Of a stretch of 64,000 bases of DNA, positions 62,498 to 64,000 are shown one piece after another (the stretch's first letter is position 1; each line of letters opens with the position of its first letter). The notes under the pieces were generated by a model. That model searched no databases. It was given only the letters and a program-made list of their open reading frames with translations, and was not told the DNA's origin. The position numbers and the translations under genes are program-made. The stretch covers positions 124,001-188,000 of the forward strand of contig NZ_AP023441.1 of the NCBI RefSeq assembly GCF_019976755.1. The letters run 5' to 3'. Origin of the DNA: Nostoc sp. MS1 (GTDB lineage: Bacteria > Cyanobacteriota > Cyanobacteriia > Cyanobacteriales > Nostocaceae).

Positions 62498-64000
62498 TTA
62501 TGCAGGACTGGGAGTAAGTAGTTTCAATTGCTCAGAATCAGCAGGGCTAGGAGATTCAACGGGGTGTTTAGTATCGGGTGTATATTTGAGTGCATCTGCA
62601 TCAAAGCTAGGAATTGGTTGGGCATTAAACAAGGGGCGGAAACTGTTCAACTCAGCAATCAGGGCTGAACCATTACTGATAATGACACCTAAAACTGGAT
62701 CAAAAGCAAATAAAATACCTGCAAGTACTACACCAATATTCGGTACAGCGATGAGGGCAGTATTTTGGTAAATAATATCCATTGCTTGTTTTGCGATCGC
62801 AATGGCATGAGGTATGCCCCGCAGATCATCATCTAGAAGGACTATATCGGCGGTTTCTCTGGCAATATCAATACCACTAGCAAAAGAAATAGAAACATCC
62901 GCATGTGCTAAAGCTGCGGCATCATTGATACCTTCTCCAATGAAAAGTACAGTCCGCTCTTGGCTTTGAAGTTGGCGAATGACATCGACTTTTTGATCAG
63001 GAAATGATTCTGCATAAACATGACTACTATTAATACTCAACTCTTGAGCTACACGATTAGCCACTCGTTGGCTATCGCCACTTAACATATAGGTCTGCTG
63101 ACCTTGGCTTTCTAAGACAGAAATTACTTCGGCACTTTCTGGACGGAGGGGGTCTGTATACAAAATCACGCCTAACAATTCACTATCTACAGCCACATAT
63201 ACTGTAGATTGGCTACCTGTCCTTAGCTCTGGGTGAAGTTGATGAGTGGGATTAACCTCAATGCCTTCTTGCAGCATGAGACGATGGCTACCAGCCAAAA
63301 TCCTTTGTCCAGAAATTTGAGCAACTACACCTAAGCCAATGCGATAATCCCAAGCTTCACAAGGACGAGTTTTGATATTATTCTCTTCGGCATAACGCAG
63401 AATTGCAGTAGCAACAGGATGAGTGTTACCTTGTTCTGCCGACGCAGCAACTTCTAAGACATAATCTGAAGAAATTTCTGGTCTGGCGGTTTTGATGGCG
63501 ATAACTTCGGCATTACCTTGGGTTAGCGTCCCAGTTTTGTCAAAAACAATTGTATCTATCCTTGCTAAGATTTCCAAGGCACGTCCGCTACGGATGTAGA
63601 TGCCATGCCGTGCCGCATAGGTAAGGGCTGCTAAAACCGTAGAAGGTACGGCAATGCGAATGCTGTGGCTAAAATCGAGGTGCAAAGGAGCAAGCGATCG
63701 CGATACATCTCTAGTAACAGCAAAAATGGCACCGCTTAATAGCAGGGTTGGGACAATGGTTGCATCAGCAACTTTGGCTGCATAATCTTCAACCCGCGTA
63801 TCATGAACTGGAGCAGATTGCAAAAGTTCGACTGTCAATCCTAAGCGGGTATTTTTGCCGATTCGTTTAGTTAGTATACATATCTTGCCTTCTAACAACA
63901 AAGTAGAGGCGTGAACTACCTGTCCTTCAGAGCGAGAAACTAACGTAGACTCTCCGGTGAGTTTATGTTCATCAATTAATGCTGTACCCCGCAGTACTCT
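62498..64000 (-). CDS. P1B-like ATPase without CPx motif, partial (5' end beyond window)
   Basis: The frame stays open to the right edge (..IDEHKLTGESTLVSRSEG..), so this is the C-terminal 500 or so residues of a P-type ATPase. Motifs: KLTGES, APVHDTRVEDYA, FDKTGTLTQG, GNTHPVATAIL, MLSGDSQRVA. The position of CPC reads HLDFSHSI. The hinge motif GDGxND appears as GEGIND, with Glu for the Mg2+-binding Asp, and is followed by AAALAHADVS. It ends SEQLKLLTPSPA. Close paralogue of the gene at 57513. The changed hinge suggests reduced or altered activity. Confidence 0.87.
   Translation of the reverse strand, partial: RVLRGTALIDEHKLTGESTLVSRSEGQVVHASTLLLEGKICILTKRIGKNTRLGLTVELLQSAPVHDTRVEDYAAKVADATIVPTLLLSGAIFAVTRDVSRSLAPLHLDFSHSIRIAVPSTVLAALTYAARHGIYIRSGRALEILARIDTIVFDKTGTLTQGNAEVIAIKTARPEISSDYVLEVAASAEQGNTHPVATAILRYAEENNIKTRPCEAWDYRIGLGVVAQISGQRILAGSHRLMLQEGIEVNPTHQLHPELRTGSQSTVYVAVDSELLGVILYTDPLRPESAEVISVLESQGQQTYMLSGDSQRVANRVAQELSINSSHVYAESFPDQKVDVIRQLQSQERTVLFIGEGINDAAALAHADVSISFASGIDIARETADIVLLDDDLRGIPHAIAIAKQAMDIIYQNTALIAVPNIGVVLAGILFAFDPVLGVIISNGSALIAELNSFRPLFNAQPIPSFDADALKYTPDTKHPVESPSPADSEQLKLLTPSPA

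Overview
The window reads as chromosomal DNA of a filamentous, probably heterocyst-forming cyanobacterium of the Nostoc/Anabaena/Trichormus group. The evidence is a D1 protein gene (psbA), petM, nblA, an allophycocyanin alpha-type gene, ycf39, a cyanobacterial-type hfq, frequent GCGATCGC (HIP1) octamers, and many 7-bp tandem repeats (STRR: units like CAACAGT, CCCCACT, AGTCATT, TTACCCA) of the kind known from this group. No rRNA, tRNA or CRISPR array was recognised. All identifications come from reading the sequence; no database search was run.

Layout. 0-9 kb: YbjN and DUF99 proteins, an Ap4A phosphorylase-like protein, cysH, an extra allophycocyanin alpha gene (apcA2-like), nblA, ribosome-rescue factor arfB, and a DEAD-box helicase whose 3' end is frameshifted by an exact 227-bp tandem duplication. 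9-16 kb: psbA of the Glu130 (high-light D1) type, an SbcD-type nuclease, an ABC exporter, a GNAT acetyltransferase, an OmpR-type regulator and hisG. 16.3-21.7 kb: a three-gene two-component cluster. It has a sensor kinase with a DXCF-type cyanobacteriochrome GAF domain and STRR DNA inside its ATPase domain, an Rcp1-like receiver, and a REC-PAS-PAS-kinase-REC protein whose last receiver has Asn for the phosphoacceptor Asp. 21.7-36 kb: mostly housekeeping genes (dienelactone hydrolase, AlkA, dapF/hfq, a KefB-like antiporter, an IS630 element, pentapeptide-repeat and Uma2 proteins, an NblR-like atypical regulator, nadK, ycf39, petM, pdxA).

36.7-47.1 kb is a minus-strand sugar cluster: GH2 beta-galactosidase, galT, galK, an M24-fold protein lacking metal ligands, cupin, phytanoyl-CoA dioxygenase-like and GH43 proteins. 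It is interrupted by a plus-strand type II restriction-modification pair (HindVP-like nuclease plus C5 methyltransferase). 48-64 kb is a minus-strand ion-transport and stress region: ABC1/UbiB kinase, P2-type Ca2+-ATPase, two adjacent CaCA-type cation/proton exchangers (one without its second motif Glu), a universal stress protein, and two P1B-like ATPases without a CPx motif, the second running off the right edge. Between those two ATPases lie a zinc-ribbon/coiled-coil/FGE-sulfatase protein and a small Nif11-domain protein.

The most promising leads are the DXCF cyanobacteriochrome phosphorelay, the FGE-Nif11 pair between the two CPx-less ATPases, the helicase tandem duplication, and the restriction-modification insertion in the galactoside cluster.
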